A program made the position numbers and the translations under genes. This document shows, one piece after another, positions 50,542 to 59,008 of a DNA stretch of 64,000 nt; positions within the stretch are counted from its first letter, which is position 1; each line of letters starts with the position of its first letter. The notes beneath the pieces are model-generated. The model had not been told where the DNA came from. It made no database searches and was given only the letters and a program-made list of their open reading frames with translations. Source of the stretch: Pimelobacter simplex (GTDB taxonomy: Bacteria > Actinomycetota > Actinomycetes > Propionibacteriales > Nocardioidaceae). The stretch lies in the NCBI RefSeq assembly GCF_024662235.1, contig NZ_CP096276.1:2108001-2172000 (forward strand), read 5' to 3'.

Positions 50542-51197
50542 CCCCTATGAATCGTCGCCTTGCTGCTGCGCTGGTCGTGATCGCGCTGCTGTGCCTCCTG
50601 CTCTCGGTCGCCCTGCTCGCCGAGGCCGGGCTGGGAGATCGAGGGGCCGTCGTCGCCTCGTGGGTCGAGGCGATGGCCACGGTGCTCGCTCTCGCGGCCG
50701 CAGCCGCGGCGGCTGTCTTCGCCTGGGGCGCCTTCCAGCTTGAGGTCCAGCGCGAGGAACGGTTCACCGAAGACCGCAGGAGGTCCCAGGCCGAACGGTT
50801 CTCCGGCTGGTGTGGCGAGGCAGAGCAGAAGATCGAGATGAATGGGAAGGTCTACTGGGACGGACTCATCGACGTGATCTATCTGCGCAACGCGTCAGAT
50901 CTCCCGATGAACCGCGTCTTCGGCATCGTTCGCACGGCTGACGGGAGCAACTTGGGAAGCCTCGAGATCGGGATGGTCCCTCCGAGCGAGAACCTCAAGA
51001 TCGTCCACCTCACGCAAGAGATCGCCGAGGAGGTGGACGCGGCGAAACGGACCCACGAGCGGCAGTCCGCCGAAGCGGCAAGCACGAGCATCGTCATCCC
51101 GGAGGCGTTCCAACTGCGGGTCGAGCTCTTCTTCACCGACGCAGCCAACCTCAACTGGCGTCGCCTCGCTGACGGAGAGCTCGTCCCGATCACTTAG
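50538..51197 (+). CDS. Membrane protein, unknown (possible accessory gene)
   Basis: 219 residues: two N-terminal membrane segments (LAAALVVIALLCLLLSVALL and MATVLALAAAAAAAVFAWGA), then a cytoplasmic helix and a beta-rich domain (YWDGLIDVIYLRNASDLPMN). Third positions are less GC-rich than in the operon before it, suggesting a more recent gain. It is ATGA-coupled to the preceding gene but convergent with the toxin-like pair (overlap of eight bases). Confidence 0.6.
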   Translation: MTPMNRRLAAALVVIALLCLLLSVALLAEAGLGDRGAVVASWVEAMATVLALAAAAAAAVFAWGAFQLEVQREERFTEDRRRSQAERFSGWCGEAEQKIEMNGKVYWDGLIDVIYLRNASDLPMNRVFGIVRTADGSNLGSLEIGMVPPSENLKIVHLTQEIAEEVDAAKRTHERQSAEAASTSIVIPEAFQLRVELFFTDAANLNWRRLADGELVPIT

Positions 51198-51612
51198 TGA
51201 GCGCCGACCTCGGGATCACGTACTCCCGTCCGACCTTGGTGGCGGGCAGGGTGCGGCGGGCGATCCGGTCGAGCACTGCCTGACGGCTGATGCCTCCGAG
51301 CAATTCGGCGGCCTCGGTGACCGAGACGAGGTCGGGCAGCGTCTCCCAGCCCTCGCGGGCGTCAGCCTCCTCCTCGGTCATCGCCGCGACGGCGAGCGCG
51401 GGCCGGCCGCTCGCCTGTTCGACGGCCGCGATCGCGAGCAGCACGGCCTGGCGGACGTGCTCTGCGGGGAGGGTCACGTCGATCGTGACCCATCCCCGCT
51501 CGGACACGCTCACGGCGGCGTGGAGTTCAGGCAGCTGCTCAAGGAGCTGCTCGGCGCGGTCGGCGGTGGGGTTCTTCTCGGCGATCTCGATGGTGACGGT
51601 GTGCATCTTCAT
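51190..51612 (-). CDS. HTH protein, possible antitoxin partner
   Basis: 140 residues. The C-terminal SVTEAAELLGGISRQAVLDR, then IARRTLPATKVGREYVIPRS, is an excisionase/HTH_17 DNA-binding unit; the N-terminal ~65 residues (HTVTIEIAEKNPTADRAEQL) form a beta-alpha domain of unknown type. It is downstream of the HicA-like gene, the position of HicB, but is not a HicB by sequence. Overlaps the end of the membrane-protein gene by eight bases. The 140-residue start was chosen over a longer basic upstream extension. Confidence 0.65.
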   Translation of the reverse strand: MKMHTVTIEIAEKNPTADRAEQLLEQLPELHAAVSVSERGWVTIDVTLPAEHVRQAVLLAIAAVEQASGRPALAVAAMTEEEADAREGWETLPDLVSVTEAAELLGGISRQAVLDRIARRTLPATKVGREYVIPRSALTK

Positions 51613-51655
51613 GACGTGTTCCGGTCCTCGGGTCTCTCTGGGATGATGGAGGTCC

Positions 51656-51688
51656 GAGGACCGGGGCGATTTCCGCGCCCCGGTCCTC
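51656..51688 (-). terminator. 13-bp hairpin between the HicA-like and HTH genes
   Basis: GAGGACCGGGGCG (51656-51668) and CGCCCCGGTCCTC (51676-51688) are fully complementary around seven bases. It lies in the 86 bases between two co-directional genes and would make expression of the second depend on readthrough or give differential mRNA stability. Confidence 0.6.
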
Positions 51689-51698
51689 TTCTCGTGGC

Positions 51699-51899
51699 CT
51701 AGGGCGGCCACTTGAACCCTGCGCGCTTGACCGCGGCGAGGCCGTTCTTCATCGAACGCCAGTCGCTCGCAGTGCCAGCGAACATGGCCACGAAGCGCCC
51801 GTCGCGATAGACCGCGATGTGGCCCTTCTTGGTGGCCTTCACGTCGAAGCCCTGCTCGCGCAGCGCCTTGACGATCTTCTTCATGTCCTTGTTCACCAT
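51699..51899 (-). CDS. hicA: HicA-like mRNA interferase toxin candidate
   Basis: 66 residues: NKDMKKIVKALREQGFDVKA, then TKKGHIAVYRDGRFVAMFAG and AAVKRAGF. The dsRNA-binding-like HicA fold has exactly this layout, with the catalytic His in a G-x-H-x-x-Y-R context (here KGHIAVYRDG). AAGGGAGGTGAG before the ATG at 51899 decided the start over a longer upstream reading. It lies opposite to the phage operon and so may stabilise the lysogen or act as a defence toxin. Activity is inferred. Confidence 0.68.
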   Translation of the reverse strand: MVNKDMKKIVKALREQGFDVKATKKGHIAVYRDGRFVAMFAGTASDWRSMKNGLAAVKRAGFKWPP

Positions 51900-51930
51900 C
51901 TCACCTCCCTTCTTGGGGTTTAACAAGTAA

Positions 51931-51960
51931 AGGGTAACACATCCCCTTGGCGTTTGGCAA
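51931..51960 (-). promoter_or_regulatory. Promoter of the HicA-like gene
   Basis: On the - strand, TTGCCA (51960-51955) and TACCCT (51936-51931) are separated by 18 bases and lie 31 bases before the ATG, in an AT-rich patch that stands out from its surroundings. This gives an independent leftward transcript within the rightward phage operons. Confidence 0.5.
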
Positions 51961-52140
51961 GGGTCATAAGGCGCCGAGAGCGCGACAGTCACGCCTCGCG
52001 TCCCCGGTCGCCAACACGCCTGGCGAAACCGGCTATGCTTCTGGCACCGAATCCGGCTGCTGCTGCATACTCGGACCGCTACCTCTGGCCCGTGAGCGCT
52101 CTGCTCGACGGGCCTTCGTCATCTCCGGGAGGTGGCCGCT

Positions 52141-52473
52141 GTGGCGAAGCGGGCGTGCCTCGGTCCGGGCCGCGGACAGCGGTGCCCGACGGGCGCACTG
52201 ACCGAGCAGCCACGCTGCCCGGCCTGCTCACGCGTGAAGGACCGAGCTCGGGGTACACGTCAGCAGCGCGGCTACGACGCCGAGCACGACCGGCTTCGCG
52301 CCGAGTACCAGCGCAGGATGGACGCAGGCGAGTCGTTCACCTGTTGGCGGCCCGGCTGCGGCAAGGCGATCGACCCGAAGCACTGGCACCTCGGTCACGA
52401 CGACCACGACCGGAGCCGCCACCGCGGCCCTGAGTGCCCTCCCTGCAACCTCGCGACCTCCGGCCGCTCCTAG
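52141..52473 (+). CDS. HNH endonuclease next to terminase
   Basis: 110 residues. CLGPGRGQRC..CPACSRVKDR is a zinc pair, then GYDAEHDRLRAEYQRRMDAG and a CWRPGCGKAIDPKHWHLGHD / RGPECPPCNLATS HNH core. In cos-type phages such a gene stands directly before the small terminase and works with it in genome cutting. GTG at 52141 was chosen because GGGAGG is eight bases upstream; another in-frame GTG three codons earlier overlaps that site. The interval 52474-52696 has no gene. Confidence 0.82.
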   Translation: MAKRACLGPGRGQRCPTGALTEQPRCPACSRVKDRARGTRQQRGYDAEHDRLRAEYQRRMDAGESFTCWRPGCGKAIDPKHWHLGHDDHDRSRHRGPECPPCNLATSGRS

Positions 52474-52504
52474 CCCCTCCAGCGGGCCGCGAGCGGCCGT
52501 GTGC

Positions 52505-52523
52505 ACCCCCTGGGGGTACCCCC
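52505..52523. other. G/C-run palindrome, candidate packaging site
   Basis: ACCCCCTGGGGGT (52505-52517) is a 13-base palindrome followed at once by another ACCCCC. It lies between the HNH nuclease and the small terminase, the usual place of cos in this phage type. No ends can be assigned from sequence alone. Confidence 0.3.
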
Positions 52524-52696
52524 TCGCCCCCGCGACCGCGGAGGACCGGGGGAGAGGGCTCTGCGAGGTGCGCGGGGTTCAGAACTTTTCGACCCGGCGG
52601 CGCCTGGAAGGGGCGGCTCGCCACCCTTCAGCGGCCCGGCGCGATGCCGGTCGCCGCTCCACCATGCAGCGCGATGCTGCCAAGGAGTGATGCACG

Positions 52697-53311
52697 ATGA
52701 CCAAGGGAGGCGCACGTCCCCGCTCGGGTCCGGCGAAGGACCCCACCTCGCGCACCAGCGAGCGCGCGCGGCGAGCAGCGAAGAAGACCGCGACCGTCGC
52801 AGGGGCCGACGCGGCGAGCTCGTCGCCGGCTGCAGCGATCACCTCGGCCGAGTTCAACCCGCTCGCCCTGCCGGCCTCCGGCCGCGGCGGCCGCGCGCCG
52901 GCCTTCCCCCTGCCCAAGATCGTGCGGTTCGGGTTCGAGGTCGTCGACAACAAGACGGTGAAGGTCGCCGATCGGGCCATCGGCGACGCGTTCCGCAAGC
53001 GGGAGCTCGAGCTGTGGCGCGAGCTGTGGAAGACCCCGCAGGCACTGGCGTGGGAGCGCGAGCCGTGGCGGTGGCCGACGGTCGCGAAGTACTGCCGGAT
53101 CATGGCCTCGACCGAGGCCGAGCCGGACGCGTCCGCCGCGCTCCTCTCCCGCGAGCGCGAGCTGCGCAACGAGTGCGGCCTCTCGCCCGACGGGCTGCGG
53201 ATGAACGGCTGGGCGATCGCGCCCGACGAGTTGGCCGCGAAGCGGTCGTCCAGGGCCGCCGCCAAGGCGCCGGCGAAGAAGGCGGCGCCGGTGCGGCGCC
53301 TCCGCGGCTGA
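52697..53311 (+). CDS. terS: Terminase small subunit
   Basis: 204 residues. After a disordered basic N-terminus (1-60) comes KRELELWRELWKTPQALAWE, WRWPTVAKYCRIMASTEAEP and LLSRERELRNECGLSPDGLR, the pattern of actinophage (P27-like) small terminases that recognise DNA for packaging. It ends in a basic Ala/Lys tail. Twelve bases before the large subunit gene. Confidence 0.78.
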   Translation: MTKGGARPRSGPAKDPTSRTSERARRAAKKTATVAGADAASSSPAAAITSAEFNPLALPASGRGGRAPAFPLPKIVRFGFEVVDNKTVKVADRAIGDAFRKRELELWRELWKTPQALAWEREPWRWPTVAKYCRIMASTEAEPDASAALLSRERELRNECGLSPDGLRMNGWAIAPDELAAKRSSRAAAKAPAKKAAPVRRLRG

Positions 53312-53323
53312 CGGCTCTCGACG

Positions 53324-54532
53324 GTGACACCCACGGCGAAGGACCTGGAGTTCCGGGTCGACTTCCCCACCCTCGGCGACCTGGCGGACGCCTGGATCAC
53401 CCGCCACTGCCGTGTCCCCGACGGCTTCGCGCGGGGCCGTCCGATGAAGCTGGCCGACTGGCAGTTCTGGATCTGCGCCAACCGGTACCGGATCCGCGAG
53501 GACGCCGTCTTCGTCGACCCTGAGGTCATCGGCGAGCTCCTCGAGCGGATCGCGACCGCGCAGTACGACGCCGACGGCGTCCTGGTCGACGCCGACGGCA
53601 TCGCGATCGACGACATCAGCAACGACGACCTGCCGCTGCTCAACCAGGCCTTCTACTACCGGCGCACGCTGACCGTCGCGCCGCAGAAGACCGGCAAGGG
53701 CCCGATGTCGGCGTCGTTCGTCGCGTTCGAGGCGTGCGGGCCTTCGGTGTTCGCCGGCTGGGCCGAAGAGGGCGACGTCTACCGGTGCGCCGACAACGGC
53801 TGCGACTGCGGCTGGGAGTACGAGTACCTGCCCGGCGAGCCGAAGGGCATGCGGCATCCCTCGCCGTTGATCCAGGTCACGGCGTTCAGCGAGGACCAGG
53901 CCGACAACATCTACCGGCCGCTGCGCGGCATGATCCGTCTCGGCCCGCTGCGCAAGCTCCTCGCGGTCCGCGAGGGCTTCATCCGCGTCCTGGGGCTCTC
54001 CGACGACGACGACCTCGACCGCATCGACGTCGTCACGTCCTCGGCGAACTCTCGGCTGGGCAACCCGATCTCCGACTCCGAGCAGGACGAGGTCGGGCTC
54101 TGGTACGTCTCGAACAAGATGCTCGCGGTCGCTGACAACCAGAACCGTGGTGCGGCCGGCATGGGCGGTCGGACCCACGCCACGACGAACGCGTGGGACC
54201 CGGCGATGAACTCCTACGCCCAGCAGCTCTACGAGTCCGGGCAGGGCGACCTGTTCATCTTCTACCGCAACCCCGACCTGGAGCCGTCGCTGCGCGACCG
54301 GGACAACCGGCCGCTGTCGTTCTTGGACAAGGCCAGCCGCCGCAAGGTCCTCGAGTGGGTCTACGCCGGCTCGTGGTGGGTCAACATCGACTCCATCGAG
54401 GCCGAGGCCGTCGCGCTCATCAACAAGGGCGACCCGGCGCAGGCGGAACGGTTCTTCGGCAACCGTCTCGTCCCTGGCGGCGGTACGTGGCTCCCCGACG
54501 GACTGTGGGCCTCGGCGTATGCAGCAGCGTGA
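53324..54532 (+). CDS. terL: Terminase large subunit, ATPase part
   Basis: 402 residues with the packaging ATPase: an adenine-binding LADWQFWICANRYRIRED, Walker A in RTLTVAPQKTGKGPMSASF (about 114-132) and a DEVGLWY stretch, and the C-terminal motif FIFYRNPDLEP. The protein ends WLPDGLWASAYAAA and stops where other terminases continue into the nuclease domain, which is encoded by the next frame. GTG start, 12 bases after terS. So the large subunit is split, or joined by frameshift. Confidence 0.85.
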   Translation: MTPTAKDLEFRVDFPTLGDLADAWITRHCRVPDGFARGRPMKLADWQFWICANRYRIREDAVFVDPEVIGELLERIATAQYDADGVLVDADGIAIDDISNDDLPLLNQAFYYRRTLTVAPQKTGKGPMSASFVAFEACGPSVFAGWAEEGDVYRCADNGCDCGWEYEYLPGEPKGMRHPSPLIQVTAFSEDQADNIYRPLRGMIRLGPLRKLLAVREGFIRVLGLSDDDDLDRIDVVTSSANSRLGNPISDSEQDEVGLWYVSNKMLAVADNQNRGAAGMGGRTHATTNAWDPAMNSYAQQLYESGQGDLFIFYRNPDLEPSLRDRDNRPLSFLDKASRRKVLEWVYAGSWWVNIDSIEAEAVALINKGDPAQAERFFGNRLVPGGGTWLPDGLWASAYAAA

Positions 54533-55151
54533 CCAGGTCTGGCTGCCGAACCCGCCAGACGGCACCGCAGTGTGCGGCGGGTTCGACGGCTCGCTGAACA
54601 ACGACTGGACCTGCATCAAGCTGGAGACCCGCGAGGGACTGCTCTTCACGCCCCGCTACGGCCCCGACCGCCGCCCGGCGATCTGGAACCCAGCGATGTG
54701 GCCCGACCACCAGATCCCGCGCGGCGAGGTCGACGAAGCCTGGGACGAGATCAACCGGCGCTACCGGCTGCTGCGCGTCTACTACGACCCCGGGTTCCAC
54801 GACGAGGACGACTGGACCACCGAGGGCGAGGCCTGGGACGAGAAGCACGGCCCCGACGTCTTCCTGCCCTGGCCCACCAATCAGATCGGTCGCATGTACC
54901 CAGCGCTGCGCCGGTTCGAGGCCGACCTCCGCAACCGCGCCATCACCCAAGACGGGTGCCCGATCACCACTACCCACGTCGGGAACGCCCGAAAGCTCGC
55001 CAAGGGCGAGCGCTACATCCTCGGCAAGCCCTCGCAGGAGCAGAAGATCGACGCCGGCGTCACCTCGGTGATCTGCCACGAGGCCGCCGCCGACATGCGC
55101 GCCGCCGGCTGGCCCGACGCCGAGCTGCCGCCGCTCGTGTTCGGGATGTGA
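54519..55151 (+). CDS. terL: Terminase large subunit, nuclease part
   Basis: 210 residues. VCGGFDGSLNNDWTCIKLET carries the first catalytic Asp of the RNase H-like terminase nuclease; DPGFHDEDDW and THVGNARKLAKGERYILGKP are further family features. It starts with an ATG lacking a ribosome site, 14 bases inside the ATPase gene, in the +1 frame. The ATPase stop GCG-TGA-C could be bypassed by a +1 slip (skipping U) to read GAC-CAG in this frame. Alternatives are reinitiation or a sequencing or mutational frameshift. Confidence 0.82.
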   Translation: MQQRDQVWLPNPPDGTAVCGGFDGSLNNDWTCIKLETREGLLFTPRYGPDRRPAIWNPAMWPDHQIPRGEVDEAWDEINRRYRLLRVYYDPGFHDEDDWTTEGEAWDEKHGPDVFLPWPTNQIGRMYPALRRFEADLRNRAITQDGCPITTTHVGNARKLAKGERYILGKPSQEQKIDAGVTSVICHEAAADMRAAGWPDAELPPLVFGM

Positions 55152-55180
55152 CCACGACCCGACCCCAGGAAGGAGGCGCC

Positions 55181-56671
55181 GTGCCGACCAAGCCGACCGT
55201 CATGCAGTGGACCAAGCGCCTCCTGGCCAAGATCGCCGAGCAGGAGGCGTACGCCGCCCCCTACGAGCGGCGCTACGCCAACGAGCACATCCTGCCGTTC
55301 CTCGCGAAGGAGTACGCCGAGGTCTACCCCGGCCTCGTGGTCGCCTCGGCCGATGGCCGGATCGTCGACAGCGTCGTGACCGGCAGCATGCACTCGATGC
55401 TCGATGTGCCGAAGTCCGGCACGGCCGGCATCGTCGTCGACGCGCTCACCGAGCGGCTCACCCTCGGCGGGCTCACGGCCCCGGACGACAAGGACGCAGG
55501 GAAGAAGCTCGAGGCGGCCTGGGAGGACAACGACCTCGACGTCATGCACCACGAGGGCCACCGCGAGGCTCTCATCGGGTCCCGCGCCTTCGCCTCGGCG
55601 GCCCGCGAGGTTCGCGGTAACCGGGCCGTGGTGGGCATCGAGTCCATGACCCAGGCTGCCGTCAGCCGCTCCCAGTCGGCGCCGTACAACGTGGAGGCAT
55701 ACCTCAAGGTCTGGAAGGACGAGTGGACCGGCGAGAACGTCGGCCTGTTGCGCCTCCCGGGCCTCGACTACGACCTCTTCGAGAGCGACGCAGAGGTCTC
55801 CGATCCAGAAGGATCGGGGGAGGCCTCGCGCTGGCAGGTCAAGGGCGACCCGCGGCCCACACGGCTCGCCGGCGTGCCGGTCGTCGAGCTCGCGCCACGC
55901 TCGCGGCTGCTCAAGGACCCGGTGTCCGAGATCGCGCCCATCGCCTCCCTCGTGGACATCGTCGACCTCGTCGAGGGACTCCTAGTCTTCGCCGGACACT
56001 TCGGCGCCGTTCCGATCCGATACGCCACCGGCCTCGACATCCCCCGCGACCCGAACGACCCGTCCAAGCCACTCCTGGGCCCCGACGGCAAGCCGATGAT
56101 CGGGTTCAAGCCGCGGGCCGACCACTTCTGGGTGAACAGCAACAAGGACGCGAAGTTCGGGCAGCTCGAGCCGGCCGGCCTCGCGTCGTTCGTGACCTGG
56201 GCCGAGCACGCCTCAGCGAAGGTCCGCGCGAAGACCGCGCTCGCCTCGACCTACTTCTCCCTCGACCTCAAGTCCCACATGTCCGCGGAGCTGCTCAAGA
56301 CCGACGAGGCACCGATGGTGCGCCGCGTGCGCCGGATGGGCGAGTACGGCAGCCTCAACCAGGCCTGGCGCCGGCTCGGGCAATGGATCCTCGCCATCGA
56401 GTCGCCCGCCACCCGCACCCGCGTGCGGCCACGGTGGGAAGACCCCGAGACCCGCATCGAGGCGCAGCTGGTCGACCAGTTCACCAAGCTCACCGCCTCC
56501 GGTCTCGGCGTCGCGACTTGTGCCCGAGAGGTCCTTGGCTGGGACCCCGAGACGATCACGGACGCCGTCGCGGAGTACGAGGCGACGCTCGAGCGGCGCC
56601 GCGCAGCCGAGAGCGACCCCATCGAGCGCCTGAGCCGGCAGTTCCTTGGCGATCCCACGCTCGTCGGCTGA
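55181..56671 (+). CDS. Portal protein
   Basis: 496 residues of an SPP1 gp6-type portal, the dodecameric ring through which DNA enters the head. Typical are YANEHILPFLAKEYAEVYPG early, the LRLPGLDYDLFESDAEVSDP middle, and TALASTYFSLDLKSHMSAEL and LGQWILAIES late. The GTG at 55181 is preceded by AAGGAGG; an upstream GTG overlapping the previous stop is possible but weaker. The 3' end overlaps the MuF-like gene by 26 bases. Confidence 0.85.
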   Translation: MPTKPTVMQWTKRLLAKIAEQEAYAAPYERRYANEHILPFLAKEYAEVYPGLVVASADGRIVDSVVTGSMHSMLDVPKSGTAGIVVDALTERLTLGGLTAPDDKDAGKKLEAAWEDNDLDVMHHEGHREALIGSRAFASAAREVRGNRAVVGIESMTQAAVSRSQSAPYNVEAYLKVWKDEWTGENVGLLRLPGLDYDLFESDAEVSDPEGSGEASRWQVKGDPRPTRLAGVPVVELAPRSRLLKDPVSEIAPIASLVDIVDLVEGLLVFAGHFGAVPIRYATGLDIPRDPNDPSKPLLGPDGKPMIGFKPRADHFWVNSNKDAKFGQLEPAGLASFVTWAEHASAKVRAKTALASTYFSLDLKSHMSAELLKTDEAPMVRRVRRMGEYGSLNQAWRRLGQWILAIESPATRTRVRPRWEDPETRIEAQLVDQFTKLTASGLGVATCAREVLGWDPETITDAVAEYEATLERRRAAESDPIERLSRQFLGDPTLVG

Positions 56672-57758
56672 GTACTACCAGCGCCAGCAGCGGCTCCTCG
56701 CGCTGCTGCTCACCGCCGTGCGGCAGGCCTGGCGGCGCATGGACCCCTTGGCGCCCCGGTGGCAAGAGCAGTACGACGAGGACGGCGTCGGCGCCCAACT
56801 GCTGATGCTGGTCGCGGCCGCCCAGGTCGCCGCGGCCCGCGACGCCGACGCCTACATCGCCGCGGTGCTCGCCGAGCTCGACATCGTCACCGGCCCCACG
56901 ACCGGCCTTGTGGTCCCTGCGGCCTTCGCCGGTGTCGCTGGCGACGGGCGCCCAGCGGCCACGCTCCTGGCGTACGCCATCCCCCGCGCTGGTGCCCGGT
57001 TCAACCAGCTCCAGGCGGCTGGGGCCCCGGATATCGGTGACCTGGAGCGACCCGAGTGGGTCTCCGACGCCGTGTGGGAGTCCCTGACCCGCGAACACGA
57101 GGAACGGCTCCGCGACCACCTCGCGCGGGAAGCGGAGCAGTCGGCGCAGCAGGCGCTCGCCGACGCCGGGCGCTGGGTCGAGACCGTCGCCGCGACGATG
57201 GTCATCGACACCGCTCGGGCCGCCGAGTCCGCCGCCACGACTGCGCACCCCGGCGCCACCGGGTACGTCCGGATGCTCAACCCGCCCTCGTGCAGCCGCT
57301 GCGCGGTGCTCGCCGGCAAGTTCTACCGCTGGAACGAGGGCTTCGAGCGACACCCGCTGTGCGACTGCCGCCACATCCCCGCCACCGAGGCGATCGCCGG
57401 AGACCTCACCGTCAACCCGCACACCTACTTCGAGTCCCTCAGCGCCCCCGACCAGGACCGGATCTTCACGGTCGACGGCGCCCGGGCGATCCGCGACGGC
57501 GCCGACATCGGCCAGGTCGTCAACGCCCGCCGTGGGATGGAGAAGGCCCAGGTCTACGGACGCGACGTGCTCATGACCCGCGAGGGCATCACGCGCCGTG
57601 GCCAGTACGGCCGAGCACGCGGCGGATTCGAGAAGCAGCGCGGCCGCCGCTACCAGGCCTCCACGCACGTGCGCCTCATGCCCGAGTCGATCTACGAGGT
57701 CGCCGACGACCACGCCGACGCGATCCGCCTGCTCAAGCTGCACCGCTTCATCACCTGA
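56646..57758 (+). CDS. MuF-like minor head protein
   Basis: 370 residues. The MuF-type core NPPSCSRCAVLAGKFYRWNE then FERHPLCDCRHIP with two CxxC-like pairs is near residues 215-250, after a long helical N-terminus. MuF proteins bind the portal in the head and are needed for assembly. A TTG start inside the portal gene is used because no ATG or GTG occurs in the first 30 codons; reinitiation is likely. Confidence 0.78.
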   Translation: MAIPRSSAEYYQRQQRLLALLLTAVRQAWRRMDPLAPRWQEQYDEDGVGAQLLMLVAAAQVAAARDADAYIAAVLAELDIVTGPTTGLVVPAAFAGVAGDGRPAATLLAYAIPRAGARFNQLQAAGAPDIGDLERPEWVSDAVWESLTREHEERLRDHLAREAEQSAQQALADAGRWVETVAATMVIDTARAAESAATTAHPGATGYVRMLNPPSCSRCAVLAGKFYRWNEGFERHPLCDCRHIPATEAIAGDLTVNPHTYFESLSAPDQDRIFTVDGARAIRDGADIGQVVNARRGMEKAQVYGRDVLMTREGITRRGQYGRARGGFEKQRGRRYQASTHVRLMPESIYEVADDHADAIRLLKLHRFIT

Positions 57759-57833
57759 CTTCCCGCCTCGCGACGAGCGGAAGGCGCCCCGGCTGCGCGC
57801 ACAAGAAGCCGACCACCCCATCCAGGAGACGCG

Positions 57834-58586
57834 ATGTCCCACACCCCGCTCCCGACCCACCCCACGCGCAAGCACCCCCGCACCGGGCTCGCGCTCGAGG
57901 CGGTCGGCTTCCGCCGAAGCGGCGCCCCGATCTGGCCCATCCTCGGCGCCTCGCCCACCGACCCGCCGGCCCCCGTGCGCCCCGAGGGCGTCACCGAGGA
58001 GGAGTGGGCCGCGCTCGGCGACCCCGGCCGCGCCGCGATCGTCCGCGAGCGCGAGGCCCGCCAGACCGCCGAGCGCGAACTGGCCGCCGCCCGCGCCCGC
58101 CCGGCACCGCCCAAGCCGGCCGACCCGCCCAAGGCGACGCCGCCGAAGCCCGCGGACCCGCCGAACCCCTACGCCGGGCCGGACATCGCGGCGATCGTCC
58201 AGCAGGCCGTCGAGGCCGCCGTGAAGCCGTTCGCCGAGCGCGACGCCCAGCGTGACGCCGAGTCCGCCGCGCAGAAGGTCACCGACGCCGTCCTCGAGGC
58301 GACCAAGGACCGGCTCCACGACGCCACGGACGCCCTCACCAACGTCGACCTCACGACGCTCGTCAACGAGCAGGGCGGCGTCGACACCGACAAGCTCAAG
58401 ACCGCGCTCGACGACCTGGTGACCCGGAAGCCCCATCTCGCCAAGCCCGAAGCGCAGCGCATCGCGCCTCCGGGCATTGGAGGTGGCGGTGGATCCGCCG
58501 GCGTCTCGGAGGGCGACAAGGTCAAGGCCGTCCTCGCCGAGATGCACAAGGCCACCGGCGTCCGGCCGCTCTCCACCCCCAGCTGA
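57834..58586 (+). CDS. Head scaffold protein
   Basis: 250 residues, low complexity: Ala/Pro/Glu-rich helices (ERELAAARARPAPPKPADPP), a central predicted coiled coil (AAVKPFAERDAQRDAESAAQ) and a terminal LAEMHKATGVRP helix. This pattern and its position between the MuF-like and capsid genes make it the scaffold. No protease motif is present, so it is not a fused prohead protease. GGAG before the ATG. Confidence 0.75.
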   Translation: MSHTPLPTHPTRKHPRTGLALEAVGFRRSGAPIWPILGASPTDPPAPVRPEGVTEEEWAALGDPGRAAIVREREARQTAERELAAARARPAPPKPADPPKATPPKPADPPNPYAGPDIAAIVQQAVEAAVKPFAERDAQRDAESAAQKVTDAVLEATKDRLHDATDALTNVDLTTLVNEQGGVDTDKLKTALDDLVTRKPHLAKPEAQRIAPPGIGGGGGSAGVSEGDKVKAVLAEMHKATGVRPLSTPS

Positions 58587-58658
58587 CCCCGGCACGGCGT
58601 AGGCGCGAAGCCACGACCACCGGACACCCCATCAGGACACCAACCGAAGGAGATTCCC

Positions 58659-58985
58659 GTGTCCAACTTCGCGCCCAAGCGCACCACCTACAGCACCGCG
58701 GACACCCGCTGGTGCCGCAACCTGCTCAAGGCGAGCACCCGCGGCGTCAGCGTCGCGTTCGCCGACGTCGTCAAGGACGGCACCGGCCTCGTGAAGTCCG
58801 GGTCGCTGGTCGCCGGCAAGGGACTCGTGCTCAACGAGTACGTCCACAAGACCGGCGAGACGCACCTGATCTCCATCGTCGACGGCGGTGACGTGGACCG
58901 GCGCTACCTGCCGGCTGCGCTGACCCTCGCGCAGGAGTCGGCGCTCAAGAACATCAACTTCATCAACGGCACCGTGCCGTCCTGA
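58659..58985 (+). CDS. Head decoration protein
   Basis: 108 residues, beta-rich: DTRWCRNLLKASTRGVSVAF, GSLVAGKGLVLNEYVHKTGE, RYLPAALTLAQESALKNINF. The size and the place before the major capsid gene fit a head decoration (stabilising) protein. Strong AAGGAG before the GTG. Confidence 0.62.
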   Translation: MSNFAPKRTTYSTADTRWCRNLLKASTRGVSVAFADVVKDGTGLVKSGSLVAGKGLVLNEYVHKTGETHLISIVDGGDVDRRYLPAALTLAQESALKNINFINGTVPS

Positions 58986-59008
58986 CCCGAGAGGACCGGA
59001 CAAGCATC

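Noticed and set aside
52501..53523. 340-codon frame beginning in the HNH-terminase interval
   Set aside because: It is Arg/Gly/Pro/Ala-rich and out of frame with the motif-bearing small terminase over most of its length.
57759..57833. Additional small gene between MuF-like and scaffold genes
   Set aside because: No frame with start, ribosome site and more than 20 codons fits; the space is likely only a leader for the scaffold gene.
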